Source of the DNA: Glomus cerebriforme
Lineage: Eukaryota > Glomeromycota > Glomeromycetes > Glomerales > Glomeraceae
Assembly (NCBI GenBank): GCA_003550305.1
Contig: QKYT01000176.1
Span: 82,225-143,382 of the forward strand
Length of the DNA stretch: 61,158 bases
Reading direction: 5' to 3'
The notes under the pieces were generated by a model that was given only the letters and a program-made list of their open reading frames with translations, ran no database searches and was not told the DNA's origin. Both the position numbers and the translations under genes were made by a program. This document shows positions 36,644-49,961 of the stretch, in pieces (position 1 is the stretch's first letter; every line of letters begins with the position of its first letter).

Positions 36644-38308
36644 CTATCGAATAAACGTTCTTGATGATGACATTGATAGAAAGGTAATACCCAAGATAGT
36701 AAGAAGAAAGAATTGAAATTTTAAAAATAAAAAAAGAAAAGAATAAGTAAAAATTTTCTTATAATTTATATTTTTAAGCATTTGATTTCTTCGCGATCGA
36801 TAATTTTTTATCGAAACTTGGAAAACTTCATAATTTTCAACCTCGAAAGTTTCTTTCTGAACAATAGAATGTTGATAAAGTTGTTGTGTACTAGTCCAGG
36901 TTTTCAAAGAGTTTCTCATGCATAAATCGCTTCCAAAATACGGGCCTTTTTTGCTATCCCAATAGATGGCTCTATAGAATTTCCGAACGCGGCTTAATTT
37001 TGGACTAGCCTGTCTTGTAAAAGAAAAAAGAAAGCTATCTGATGCCATACGTTAATCTGTATAGGGTGATCGACTATAATAATAATATGAATTACTATAT
37101 GATTTAGCTTCCATAAAGTAAGAACACCAATTGATTGGATTATATCCACCAATAATTTCTTCTGATCCTTGCACTTTAATGATCACAATTGTTGCACCCT
37201 TCTTATCACAAAGATCGTGAAATTTATTAATTTCAAATCCATCACGAGTTCCACGAAGCAGAAGTTTGAATTCAAATGGATTTTCTTCATATGTATATGG
37301 CTTTTCTTTCAGTCTATCCAGCCCGCAATTCTAGAAGCATCTTTGAAATTAATTATTTCAGAATCAAATGGAAAAGAAGTTATTCGAGGTGGCAAAATTT
37401 GAGTGTTAAGATTTGCTTGAGGGTTAAACCGGTATTTTATTATATCATTATCAAGGTTTTCAGGAAGAATAACTTGAAATGGAATCTTCACATGTTTATA
37501 ATATTGTTCGGAGGGTATTTGAAAAAATCTGATAAAAGATAAACAGTTTTGTAATTTATTCTTAAGAGCCAATAAATCATCATTGGTCCATTCTGTACGA
37601 TCCTGATCTAATGGTGGATTGTTATTTGCAGCCCCCAATTAATGACGTTCTCCCATATTTCGATTTCTTCCAATTCTAGGTCATCTCGTTTTAATACGTA
37701 TGTCAATGCAGACTCTTCTAATTGAGAAAAATCTGTTGATTCGAATAACAAATGAGGTTTCCTGCAAACAAGTTCGATAATATGATCTCGCAGCGTAGTA
37801 ATATGATCATACCGACAGACATATTGAGTTGTAACCATTCAGATTGTTTATCAATCATATAAGTTTGGATAGTATCTATTAAACTTTCAAGCATAAACTC
37901 ATCCGATGCTACCAAAATTTCAAGGGTAATTTGTGGATCCAACTCGTCAAAATTGATACTTCCACTATAAACATATCTAAGTGTTAAGAAGTTCATTAAT
38001 ATATTTAATATAACCTTGGATATATTTTACAATCACCAAAAATACTCAAGTATAGTATGAAATACCTTTGGTTTCATATTTGGTTTTGACAGGATAATTT
38101 TACCGTTTTCATTACAGTTTGCCCATTTCTTTGATAATGCTTTACGAAAATAATCAGATCTACTACGTAAAATATAGGAATGTGCATAAAATTCCTTTTC
38201 ATTATCTCCAACTTTGATGATAACGTTACAATCGTTATAATCATCATTATTTTCATCCAGTAACGAGGATAAATCTTTTGAAAGCTCTGGCCATAAATTG
38301 TATGCCAT
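36644..38308 (-). pseudogene. BTB-BACK-TLDc domain protein, frameshifted
   Basis: Exon 1 (38308-38046) encodes MAYNLWPELSKDLSSLLDEN and a BTB domain (NVIIKVGDNEKEFYAHSYIL). The intron is 38045-37977 and exon 2 restores HTILE|YVYSGSINFDELDP. Three frame changes follow, all of the same sense: near 37830 (after EWLQLN, with several residues lost), at a G5 run near 37636 (NVINWG to AANNNPPLDQDR), and near 37310 (GWID to LKEKPYTYEEN). The BACK-like region includes CRKPHLLFESTDFSQLEESA. The TLDc domain follows (FKLLLRGTRDGF, CDKKGATIVIIKVQGSEEII, GGYNPINW, DSFLFSFTR, GPYFGSDLCM, VENYEVFQV) with an in-frame TAA just upstream of MASDSFLF near 37050. BTB-TLDc proteins are cullin-3 adaptor-like and a greatly expanded family in Glomeromycota. 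This copy looks recently inactivated, unless assembly errors explain the homopolymer shift. Confidence 0.8.
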
Positions 38309-39064
38309 TATGTTGATATAGCGAAACTAGAATAGAAGTAAATTTTAAGATATATTTATATGTATAAAATGAATTCGGATATATTTCGGCCCCAGAGGTC
38401 TCAGAAACTATGCATTTTGGGAAGAAGATCAATCAAAAATAAAGAGTCATTTTTGTTTTACATAAATAAAAACAGTTCCGAATTGGGCAAGATTAATAAG
38501 TTCTCCTTTCAATTTGTTGTACAATACAGTCAGACCTCTTTAATGAATACCTCATTTTAGCAATTTTAGCAACACCAATCAAATTTTCGAATTCTTACAA
38601 GAGGGTCTGTAGTTACTGTACTTGGTCTTAAACATTTATTATTTAGTAGGTGAATGACTGACAATACTGACAAACAGTATTAGTTATTTAATGAATTTGC
38701 ATGTTTCATTCAACACAAAATACATTCCATTCCTTAAAATTTTAAAATCATCAATTTACCCCATAACGATAACTTTACATACAAAAAATGTATCTTTACT
38801 TTTGCAATTCGCGTGAACGCAGTATTTTATTGAATATGAATAACCCTAGATATTATCCAAGTATAATAATTGGTATATTTGATACGTTTATTTTGAGATG
38901 ATACTAAACATTATTAAAAAAAAAATCATTAAATTAATTAATTTCTTATTTACTTCTTTTATAAGATCTGTACCATGATTTTTTACGCTGCTCTTGTTTC
39001 TATTTGTTATGATTTTCTTGTATGTCTGTATTAGTCGTTGACTCTTTGTTTGATTTCTAGACCG

Positions 39065-39095
<31 letters not shown>

Positions 39096-40631
39096 ACCAC
39101 AAATAACTTTATCAGTTCCAAAATTGTATGGATCATCCTCTTCTTGTGATTGTGCTAAATATAAAAGAATTTGCTACACTTAAATAAATAAATTGTACGT
39201 CTATTATTAAGTATTAAAGGAGATTTAATTAATAATTTAAATGAAAATAATCATATATATGAATTAGAATGAAAAATTTTGATTATGTGTATATAAATTA
39301 AATATATATAAAATATTATAGTAACAATCTAATCTAATAAATCGGAATATGAACTATCGATAGAATATTTTGTAGTTTCTTTCCTTTAATAGTAAGCATT
39401 TGATTTGGTATTAGTTCAGGAATATAGTCTAATGGATTAACTCTCCTCTTTCTATAAATCTGTAAGTGCAAAACTACCCACAACTTTCTTTGACATGAAA
39501 AAAATAAAGGTTTCATTCAAGAGATCAGTTGCCCATAAATGATATCTACCGGCAAAGTGTTTTTAGGACGATTTTCATCAATTCTGCTGACTCTACAGTA
39601 TTTGTCTTTTTTTTTTAATTTATCCAGCTCAGAAATATAAAATATAATATAATGATTATAAATAATTGATAATTCTTATAAAATAAAAAATATATAAAAT
39701 TATATAATATGTACTCTTTGTTTAATAGAGTTTGTATGGGATACTGAGATTTCATTAAGTTAATTATTAAATATAAATTAACATATTTTGGTTTGAAATA
39801 AGAACTCAAGAATATAAAGTGACTCTTGACTTTTGTATTTAAATAAATTCATAAGTGGAGAAGTTTGATTTTAAAAGCATTTTCTAGCTGTTTCTAATAA
39901 TGTTTTTTTTCCAAGTCTTTATGTACAGAATAATAATCAGAGCCTCAAAGATAAGAAGAAGAATAGATCATGTAAGGTCAATACTGCGTTTGATTTTTTA
40001 TTGTTAAATTACTAACCGTCTTTATTGAAATTTTTAATAAAATCAATACATCTGTATTCAACAAGACTAGCGTATATTACACTATATAGTAACCACTAAC
40101 TTTCGTTAGATGCATTGCATTTGATCTATAATTTGTATTTGTTAGCTGTTAGGTAGGCATTTCTTTTGACCGAAGTATACTGTATATTGGTGTAACTTGT
40201 ATTAGAATTTGGAAATTACATTTCTCATATTAGGAGAAAAAAAAGTTAAGTATGGTTGTTATATTTGACGATTATTGTAAAAATATTTCATTATTAAAGC
40301 TATTAAAAAAAAAAAAATTTGACAAATTATGTTGGAAAGGGAAATTCAGTTCGAAGAAAAAAAAAATTATTTTATGAAAACTGAAAGAAACTAAACCAGA
40401 AATAGATTTTGGTTTCAGGATTCATTTAAAGTATCGAAAAATAGTTTAGATTTACTGCGGAATATATATTACCAAACTATGCTAAAAATAGTATAATTAT
40501 TGAAAATTTTTTTCGTTAATAATTAATTAATTTATGCGAATTTAGAAAATAATCAGCCAATAACCTGGATTACAACATTGACGATCACATAAAAAAAAAT
40601 ATTTCTTCTTTCAGATATTTAATTTTCCATA
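38309..40631. other. intergenic with possible minus-strand coding relics
   Basis: On the minus strand near 39150-39060 a short acidic then basic piece (AQSQEEDDPYNFGTDKVICG, KKKKKRKENG) looks protein-like. Near 39580-39470 another piece reads YHLWATDLLNETFIFFMSKK and VVGSFALTDL before a stop. Neither has a recognisable domain or clear splice sites; I treat both as possible relic exons. An ATACTGTATAT motif lies near 40187. Confidence 0.35.
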
Positions 40632-43247
40632 ATGGAAGCATACGTACAACCATCATTATTATCAACAACATATATTCATCGTAATGAAGTGTTAACATTT
40701 AAATTTTACATTTTATCGGCGGAGGAATATTCACCATTACATACATTAAACGTACAACTTTGGAGTAATATAAATGATAATAAATGGTCGGGTATAAATT
40801 TTATAGAAAATATTGAAGAAAATTTGGTTGGATGTAAAGAAATAAAGTATCGTATTTTTGAATTAAATGTTGATAGTGGTAGTGTTAAAGAGGGGCGGTA
40901 TGAATTTACTATTAGAGTACATAGCTCAGCATGGAGTGACGACGGAGAATGGAGATGGTTAAGTGAGGATTTAAATAAAAACGGAAAAATTTTCATTGGG
41001 CCATCTAAAGAAATTCCTTCAACATCTGGAACCGAGAAAGGAATTGATAGTATTTTTAATAAAGATACATTTAACCGAATAGAAACAATTCAGACAAGTA
41101 AAAACATTGATAATTGGTGTGCGACAATGAACATAACTTCAATCAAAGGGAATTTTATTTATAAGAATTTAGGAATACCAAAGAATTTAGTTAGATACTT
41201 TGGATTAGAAAGATTGACAAATTGGTGGTTAATTCCAACGTCAGGAAGTGAGAAATTGAATATTACTTCAAAAGATGTTCAATATTTAATTATACAACAA
41301 ACATCAGGAGATTACATATCATTAATTCCTTTGACTAATGAAAAATATACGAGCGCGTTAAAATCAGATGATGACGGAAATTTGGTAGTAAAGTGTGCAT
41401 TTAATAATAATGAGTGTGACAAAAATGTGGAAGTTAAATTAATTATAAGTAAAGGAAGAGAATTAAATGACGTGATAGAGAATTGTATGAATGCAATTAA
41501 GAAGGTAATTTTTCAAGATGAACCTAAACAAGATATAGTTAATACAATTTGTGTTAGTAATAATGGGATCGTTTATTATGATAAATTGGGATATTGCACA
41601 TGGAATGCATTCTACGATAAAGTTAGAGCAGAAGATTTATTACAAGCGTTAAATTCTTTGCATAATATTGGAATTCAAGTTGGATATGTTATATTAGATG
41701 ATGGATGGCAAAAAGTTGATAATCATAGACGGATACAAGGATTTGAAGCTGATTTAGGAAAATTTCCTTTCGGATTAAAAGGAATAGTTGATCAAGTAAA
41801 AAAAGAGTTTCCATACATTGAACATTTTGGTGTGTGGTAAGTACATATTAATTCTAAAGGTTTTTTTTAAAAGTTTATCTAATTTGATTTTTCCTTTTAT
41901 TTTTTTTTTCATCACCATAGGCATACATTATGGGGATATTGGAACGGAGTAGATCCATCAATATTTTCTGATAGATATGATGTTCGTAAAACAACATATA
42001 ATTCTCCCAACGGTACCCTGGTTGCACATATAATTTCACCACAAGATATACATAGATTTTATGATGACTTTTATTCATATTTGAAAGAACAAGGAATTGA
42101 TATGGTTAAAGTTGATTTTCAATCATGTTTTGATGATGTAGAAAATTATGAACATAAGTGGTGGTGGGTTGATTATCAAAAAGCGTTGAACGCAAGCATT
42201 AATAAATATTTTAATCAAAAACTTATTTATTGTATGGCTAATAGTCCTTCAATTATACAAAATATTCTTTCAAATAAAAAAATTCTAAGTGGGGAACACA
42301 TGCCACTTTATAGAAATAGTGATGATTATTATCCGGATATAGAAGAATCACATTCATGGCATATTTATACAAATGCTATGAATAATTTATTTACAAGTCA
42401 TTTAAATTGTATTCCTGATTGGGATATGTGCCAATCTTATCATGAGTACGGAGAATATCATGCGGCTGCTAGAGCAATAAGTGGTAGTCCGATGTATTTT
42501 ACTGATATACCAAACCATCATAATAAGGATATAATGGAGAAATGTTTAGTTAAAACACCAAAAAAGATCATGCAATTATTGAGGTGTGAAAAATCGGCTA
42601 TTCCATCTGGAAATATCGATGATTTATTTATAGATTTAACTAAAGTTGATAAATTATTGAAGTTTACAAATCAGAATGGAAGAATTAATGTACTTGGATT
42701 ATGGAATTGTAGGAACAAGAATTTAATCGATCACATTAACATTAGTGAGAGCTTTAGCTTTCATAAAGAAAGAGGGAATGTAAATAAGGAATTAGTGATG
42801 TATTTTGTGATGAATAAGGAATTGACGCTTTTTAAGCAGAGTATTAATGTACTAATTAAAAAGAAATCTTTTGAAATAATTTTATTTATACCCGTGGATA
42901 CGTTAAATATTGATAATTACTATCTCAAGATGACTTGTATTGGATTAATTAATAAATATAATGGAAGTAAAGCTATATTATCAAATGAACTAAAGAAAAT
43001 TAGTAATAATAAAGTTATTTATAATGTTGAATTGGTTGGATACGGAGAATGTGGATTCTATTTATGTTGTGATGAAAAGAATATTTGTAATATTAAGGCT
43101 ACATTGGATGACGAGGAGGTGGTTAAAGAAAATATAAAATATGAGAAGGAGAAGGAGCTATTGATTGTTAAATTGGAGGATAATAGTGGAAGGGTAAATG
43201 GAAAAGAAAGTATTAAATTGAGTATTGAAGTAAATCTTGATAAGTAG
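40632..43247 (+). CDS. GH36 raffinose-synthase / Sip1-type alpha-galactosidase-like protein
   Basis: Two exons, 40632-41836 and 41921-43247 (GTAAGT donor, CACCATAG acceptor), 843 aa. No signal peptide: the N-terminus (MEAYVQPSLLSTTYIHRNEV) leads into a beta-rich domain, so the enzyme is probably cytosolic. The TIM-barrel part has LGYCTWNAFYDKV (319-331), VILDDGW (353-359), the KVDFQ motif with candidate nucleophile Asp467, RNSDDYYP (533-540) with candidate acid/base Asp536, PDWDMCQS (567-574) and GSPMYFTDIP. The family includes plant raffinose and stachyose synthases and fungal Sip1-like proteins that cleave or transfer alpha-galactosyl groups. All catalytic motifs are intact. The substrate is unknown: fungi generally do not make raffinose, so hydrolysis or transfer on imported or internal galactosides is an inference. 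The start ATG at 40632 follows TTTTCCATA; no in-frame upstream ATG is closer to the AT-rich leader. Confidence 0.9.
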
Positions 43248-44831
43248 AAAGCAATTTATTATTTAAATCTTTTGCATCACCTTTTTGTATTTAATTTTTA
43301 ATTTTTTGTCTTTTTTATTAAAAAAAAAAAAAAAATAGATTGATGATTTGCACTCTCATATAACAAATCGAAAATGGTATTTACTTGTAGAATAATAAAT
43401 TTTTTTAAAAGCTTTACGAATAAATTCAAAAATAATAGTTATTTTAAACATATTTAGTAATCAGCCGTTAGCCGTAAGTTGCAGAAGTGTTGATATATAA
43501 TGAATGCCTTTTTAATTGGTATAAACAAATTATAGGGATTATATGTCTTATATGTCTAAAACTTGCGATTAATCCTGACACTTTTATATCTCATAATTGT
43601 TACAATACTAAAGAGATAATTGGAATCATCATCATCCCATTTCTTTTTTTCTTATTCGCGTCATATAAACTTATGTTTGGTATTTTTGGTAGAGGCTTTA
43701 ATTTCTTCTGTAAATAAGCCTTTAGAACCTTAGGTGTTACAGAAAGATGATTTGGTTTGTTCTTTATAGATCCCACCATAACATAAACCTTGGACATATG
43801 GTAGGTCAAAGATTTCTTTTTGCATCATAATACTGAAATTCTGAATTAATATACAGAAGTCTGAATACTCAATGATTTCTTCATATTGTATTCTTTTTTT
43901 TCTTGTTGGCAATATATTTTCGCAATATGGATTGATAAAGCTACAGAATTCATTCATAAAAAAAGACAAATGTTTGCGTGATAGTTATGTAAGTTATTTT
44001 TAATAAGTGTCTTATTAATAAAAGTACAAAATCAACTTGATTACTTATAGTACTTTTCAAACTTGATATTTTTAGTCATATCTCAAATTTGGAACATGTT
44101 TAAGTTTGTTTAGTATATAGAATTGTTCTTATAATATTCTTAAATAAAATTTCTTTTTTTGATAAATGAAAAATAGACATCATACAAATTAATAATTGGG
44201 ACGTAACAAAGTTCAAACCTAATATGAATTTGTTCTTTATAATTTATCGGTTTTAATCGTGAAACAAATTGGATTGTTGAGTAAAATTGTAATTTCTGGG
44301 ATGTAATATCGCTTTATGTAAAATTTATTGTTAAATTCACTTCGTCGATAATCATCTGCAACGATTTCTTGAAGAAAATTTGGCCGGAATTATATAATAC
44401 TGGGTAATTCTGAATCATCATCGATATTATTTTTCTCTCGGCGCTCCATCATCTCCATTATCACTGCAAATACAATAATCAACAGTTAATCAACTTATTC
44501 AGATTTTATTATTAAAAGCTGTTGGTATAGAACGCGAGAAAAAAAAACATGAGGGAAATGTATAAAGTAATCAAGTGATATTTGAAAAAATTCGCTACAC
44601 TAATTTTTCTTTGTTGCGACTATTACCAAAAATCTTAAAATTATACGCGATATAAATTCGTTATTATAAAATTGACATCACACGCAAACACGGGAAGTAA
44701 AAAATGTTTTGATATTTTAGAAGTTAAAACTTGGTATTTAAAAATTTTCTTCCCCTTAGAAGAAATTATCTTTTTATTTAATAAATAAATTTTTACAATT
44801 CAAATAATAATTAGTTGATAATTAAGTTAAA
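43248..44831. other. intergenic with a relic resembling the SAM-protein C-terminal region
   Basis: On the minus strand 43990-43600 an interrupted frame has FINPYCENILPTRKKRIQYE, EIFDLPYVQGLCYGGIYKEQ, then Lys-rich KKKKWDDDDSNYLFSIVTIM. The last piece parallels the DDDDNDYLYGIVTTARDW stretch of the gene at 14509-15593 (basic cluster, acidic cluster, then Y-L-Y/F-x-I-V-T). I read it as a decayed relative. Elsewhere nothing is seen. Confidence 0.35.
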
Positions 44832-47465
44832 CTATCTTAACATAACCTCATAATATAGCGGATCATCACTTTTCTAAAGAAATAAAAAAAAAAATGCGCA
44901 TTAATATAAAAGATACGTATGGTAAACATTAAAATAAATTTACATCTTACTTACAATGATATCTTTTTCACACCATTTTTTTAATTTTTCATGAGCCCAA
45001 TCTAAACCTAATAGAAAAGCTTGTTCATACCACCTTCTTGCTTCAACTAAATCTTTATCAACATGATGTCCATTTTCATATCCTTCAGCAACAATTTTCA
45101 TTGCTTTTTCATATCTATTTGAAGCAGCTCTTAAATACCATTTAAATGCTTCATTTTCATCTTTCTTTTCATTATGTTCGCCAATTCCATCATCACCACC
45201 TTCATTTTGATAACATTTCGCTACCTTATATTGAGCAATCATGAGTCCATTAATTGCAGCTTTCAAATACCATTGAAAAGCGGCAAGATTACTTTTAATA
45301 GCACCATAACCTTTTTTATAACAACCACCAATTTTATATTCAGCGATAATATAACCACCTTGAGCGGATTTCATATACCACATAAACGCTTCTTTACTAG
45401 TATCTTTTAACATTATATTCTTTTTACCAAAACAATTAATTGAAATAATATTATTATAATGATATTCTGCTAACATGAATTGACACCAAATATTTCCTTC
45501 GTTAGCATATTTTTTTATCATCATATGAGCTTGTTTAACATTCTTTTTCGTACCACAACCAACAAAATGAGCTTTAGCCAGTAAAGCTTTTGATATTGGA
45601 TCATTATTATCTTTTCCCATTGTATAACAATGAAATGCTAATGTTTTATCTTGTAATGTTCCTATACCATTTTCATAAAGAATACCAAGTAATGATTCAT
45701 AATGTTTTTGTGATGGAATATTTTTAACTAAATCAAATACTGATGTTGGATCTAATTGTTTTGATTTTAACCAATATCGGAATTGTTCTGGAAAACCATC
45801 TAAATCTATTCTAACTTGTGATTGATAAAATTCAAATAATTCATCAATGAAAGTAAGTTGTGAATTTATACTTTGTGTTATACTTTGATATGTACTTGTA
45901 TATACACTAGGTACTGCTGATACTTTAGAAGGTGAAGGTGATGGTGATTGTGATGGTTGATAAAAATTTCTATTTGTTGAAGAACTTGCTCTTAAATTTA
46001 TATTAATTGGATGTTCATAAAAACTAACCCCACTTCTTCTAAATGATTTTGAACTATTACCAATTATTTCTGCCGAACTATGTCTCCTTTCTTTTTTATC
46101 TTGTTCGATTAACGCTTCAATAGCAGAATTTTTAAGATCCGGAAAAGAAACAGAATTACGTGGTTGGTTTGATATTTCTTCGTTAATTTTATCTTTTTGA
46201 ATTTCTTGATTCTTTTTTTCAGAATCTAAATTTTGTTGTTGAATATCTTCTTGTTGTTTAGTTTGTTCTTGTAATTGTTGATTAATTTTTAATTGTGGTT
46301 CGATTATAATTTGTTCAGGATTTAAAGATTCCGTTATTTTATCCTCTTCTTTACATGTTGATTCTAATTTAGTAATTGCTGTTGATAATGTACATCGTTC
46401 TTCGGGATTATATTTTGTCAAATTCTTAAAAATTTCAAGATAATTTCCTGGACAATCTTTGGGAAGTTTTTCACTTAAATCTTGAATAGTATTTACATTA
46501 GATTTTTCTTTTTCTATATTTTCATTTTCCAAATTCTCATATGGAATCATTCCGTCACATGCAACTATATATAAAATAATTTAATTAATTTAATTTCAGT
46601 TTTCATGGACGAAAAAAAAAAGAAGAAATGAAAAAGTACGTACCACTCCAAAGAATAAGTCCGCAAGAATAAATATCAGACAAATATGGATTTCTAAAAA
46701 AAAATTAATTTCTGATTTAGTTATATTAGTTATATGTATATATTATTGAACTTAAATTGTAATACTTACTTTATAAAGCATGATTTAATAATATCATCAT
46801 TACAAATTCTTTCTGGAGCCAACCAATATAAAGAATCTTTTTCAAATTCTTCTTTTTCGACATCAATTTTTTTATTTAAACCACCTTTACTATGAGAGAC
46901 TTTAAAATCGGTTAACTTAATTATACCATTTTCCATCATTAATATATTTGATAATTTTAAATTTAAATGTAAAATATGTTTTTCATGACAATATTCTAAT
47001 CCTAATAATATTTCATTTGATAATTTAAATTTTTCTTGCCAAGTTAATGAGGAAGATTTTAAGTAATCATATAAATTGCCTTTGGATGCGTATTCGAATA
47101 CTAATGATAAGTTTTGATTTGGTAATGACATTATACCAAAACATTTTATTATATTTTGACATGAACGTAATCGATAATATGTGTAAAATTCTTGTCGTGT
47201 CGTTTCTTGATCATTCTATTTTTTTTTTTTTTATTTTTTGATTTTCCAGGAATAATTTATTAGAAAAAAAAAAGTCTTATTATTTAATTATTGTACGTAT
47301 TATATAAAGAAAATTTTTTTATTATCATACCTTACTTGATTTAATTGCTACATCTTGACCTTTAAAATTTCCTATGTATACGTTCGTTTTAATTCCATTA
47401 CATTCTATAGGATTTTCATTTTTGGTAATTTCATCTTTTTTAATATACATTTTACGTAATGCCAT
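44832..47465 (-). CDS. pseudokinase-Sel1 repeat fusion protein
   Basis: Five exons (5' to 3'): 47465-47331, 47215-46770, 46693-46644, 46564-44955, 44873-44832, about 760 aa. Residues 35-250 are a protein-kinase fold: YIGNFKGQDVAIK with Lys42, VFEYASKGNLYDYL, LGLEYCHEKHILHLNLKLSN, LTDFK, YWLAPERI, LSDIYSCGLILWS. The catalytic loop is H128-L-N130 instead of HRD and the Mg motif is D148-F-K150 instead of DFG, so it should be a weak or dead kinase, probably a scaffold. A Gln/Ser-rich linker follows. From about residue 500, Sel1-like TPR repeats run to the end (ESLLGILYENGIGT, AFHCYTMGKD, EAFMWYMKSAQGGYIIAEYK, AAFQWYLKAAINGLMIAQYK, EAFKWYLRAASNRYEKAMK, EARRWYEQAFLLGLDWAHEK). Sel1 repeats bind protein partners. 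Kinase-Sel1 fusions are expanded in Rhizophagus. The last intron has a perfect GTAAGTAAG donor; if it is retained the protein ends three residues after DII, at 44940. Confidence 0.85.
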
Positions 47466-49961
47466 TTTTAATGCTTTATTAAGGAATTTTGTTAACTTTT
47501 TTTAGATATACAGTAGTTTTTTTTTAAAAAAAAATTTATAATCAGAAATTTATAATAATAATCAGATAATAAAAGAAAGAAAAAAAAAAAAGGAGAAAAA
47601 TTTTTTTCATTTTTTTTAACGAAATTGGATAATTTTTATTATATAATTTTTTTTCAGAACAATGGTAAATTTTATTCAAAAAAAGTAGTCATTTAAATAA
47701 AGAGTTCTTTCTTTACATTTGCATACAATAGTTCCAATTCAAGTAAATGACACATTCTTTCTTAAATAAAAAAGAAATTTTTCCCGCCAAAATTCATTTT
47801 ACTAACGTCAATCATTCTATTAACAGCCTAAATATGCTCTACAATTAACCGCAGCCTTTCACATAAATGTTTATATAAATATCAAATGTTTGTACATTCT
47901 TTTTTCAATGAAATCAATGAAATATTATACATTACGTAATTAGATTTTACCCGTGAAATTCATTTCATTTACCGTGTTGTATTATACGGGAAATTTCTGA
48001 AACTACATTATTTCTAATCCGCAAATCACGATACTAAATCTAATAATTTTATAATGTCGAAACCCTAGTGTAGTGTTTGACGACGGCTCCGTTGATAGTG
48101 ATTTGTTCTAACTTAAAAATTTAAACAAAATTCCAAATTTTGATGTTTATATATTATTAACGACTTCGGACTTCCAATACAATACAATAATTGAAATAGT
48201 TAATGAAAAAAATACATTGAACTGTATATTACTATAAATGTTATTTTATTATATTTTTTGTAAAAATAAGAATGTGGATTAATACTTGATAAGCTATTTG
48301 TAATTTTGTGATGGCCGTTGCATTTTAAATCTAATTCACCATCATATTAGATGTAATTTTATTTTTTCTGATTTTCCTGATGGTAACATGTTCAGGACAT
48401 TGTAAACCACTTGTGATCGCATATAATAAAATTTCGTAAAACGATAAACAAAAATCATGTTTCATTCATTCTTAAACCAGGTCGATGCTGTGTCTCCAAA
48501 AAGCATTATACGGTTGAAAATCTAATTTACAGCATAACCATTTTAATATTTCCTTCCGATCGCGAGTAAATTGGCCAACAATGAATTGTCAAATTGTGTA
48601 TTCTATTATTACGCGTCCTACATTATATGACACGTTAAATTACGAAATATGTCTCATCAAATTTTGCGCAATGCATAAAAATATTAGTGGTGACTCATGT
48701 GACTCAAAATTTCCCTGTAATTTTGACATTAATATTACACAAATTTTATTCGTGAGTCATTAACATCATCTTTATAAATACAAGGAGTGTACCTTCCTTG
48801 CATAACGGTCAAGGTGTTATCAACTTCCTTGTGTATTTCTCTTTTGTTAATTATATATATTATTATTTTACGTTTTACCATTTAATTACGCTTGTAACGG
48901 ACCACGGATATGCAAAGTTAAATTTGTCTATTTTTTAGATTTAACCAGAAATTGAGGCAATAATGCTGGTCTACAGATCTACAGAAATAATAAAACTAAA
49001 ACTAACAATTTGTACAATTTGTATGTCATAATGAATTTAATGAATTTTATGATGTTGGTTTTTGTTGTAAATTGAAACTATGATGTGGATCACTCGACAA
49101 AAAAAACAATAATGATAATGTTATTAGTCATATTGTAATCAAATATAAGTAAATAATAAAATTCATATGTTAATATTCCATTTTTATTCTAATTTGGTTG
49201 ATTAGGTTACAAGAAAGAATAGAATTTAGTTCAACCGCTTCAAATTTGCTTCGTCCGTAATCGAATTCTTATCGTAGTCTATCTCCCCGCTTTCGATGTC
49301 GAAAAATCTATTGAAATGATTTCGAACAATTATTTTTTGCTAACAAAACGTCTGCCTAATATTTTTGTCCCAATGAATCCGTATATCAATGCATCACATG
49401 TATTCAAATTATAAACCGATGAACAGTGCCAGAAATTTTCGAATGTAGGCTTATAATAATGAATCGCTCGTTGATGTTGGTCCTAAATAAATTTCTCGTT
49501 TTAGACCAATATCATCAAATATTGTATTGTAATAGCATCTGGATGTTTTCCGCGAAAATATATTTTAATATTTTTTTTTAATAAAATTTGTGGGCTTTTA
49601 GTAAATTATGTAGTAAAAAAGTTGTTTTTTTTCTGCGACGCGTACATAAATCGATATTTTATTAGAAGACTTTTGTAACTATATAAAACTAATAGTATGC
49701 AAAAAACGTAATTAACAATAATATTACTACATTGTTTTTTCGTAATGTTATTTCGCTTAGGACCCCGAAATATGCATACAGAGGTCAGGTCCAACCAAAA
49801 AATTTTACAATTGCTGTACGCATTTTTTCAGGGCCGGAATTACGGTAATGTCGGTCAGTTACTAAAATAAGTAATAAATTTCTGGCTGACATTATTATAA
49901 TTTGTCCAAAAAAGGAAAGATTTACATGATTTTTTTGGTTCATTATACGCAAACTCTTACC
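47466..49961. other. intergenic; distal half belongs to the inverted duplication
   Basis: No gene seen in 47466-48780. From about 48785 to 49961 the sequence is the downstream flank of the orphan membrane gene and is repeated in inverted orientation at about 59870-60790 (shared landmarks: CTTCCTTGCATAACGG, TATGCAAAGTTAAATTTGTC, CAGAAATTGAGGCAATAATG, ATGTGGATCACTCGACAAAA, AACAAAACGTCTG). Confidence 0.5.
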
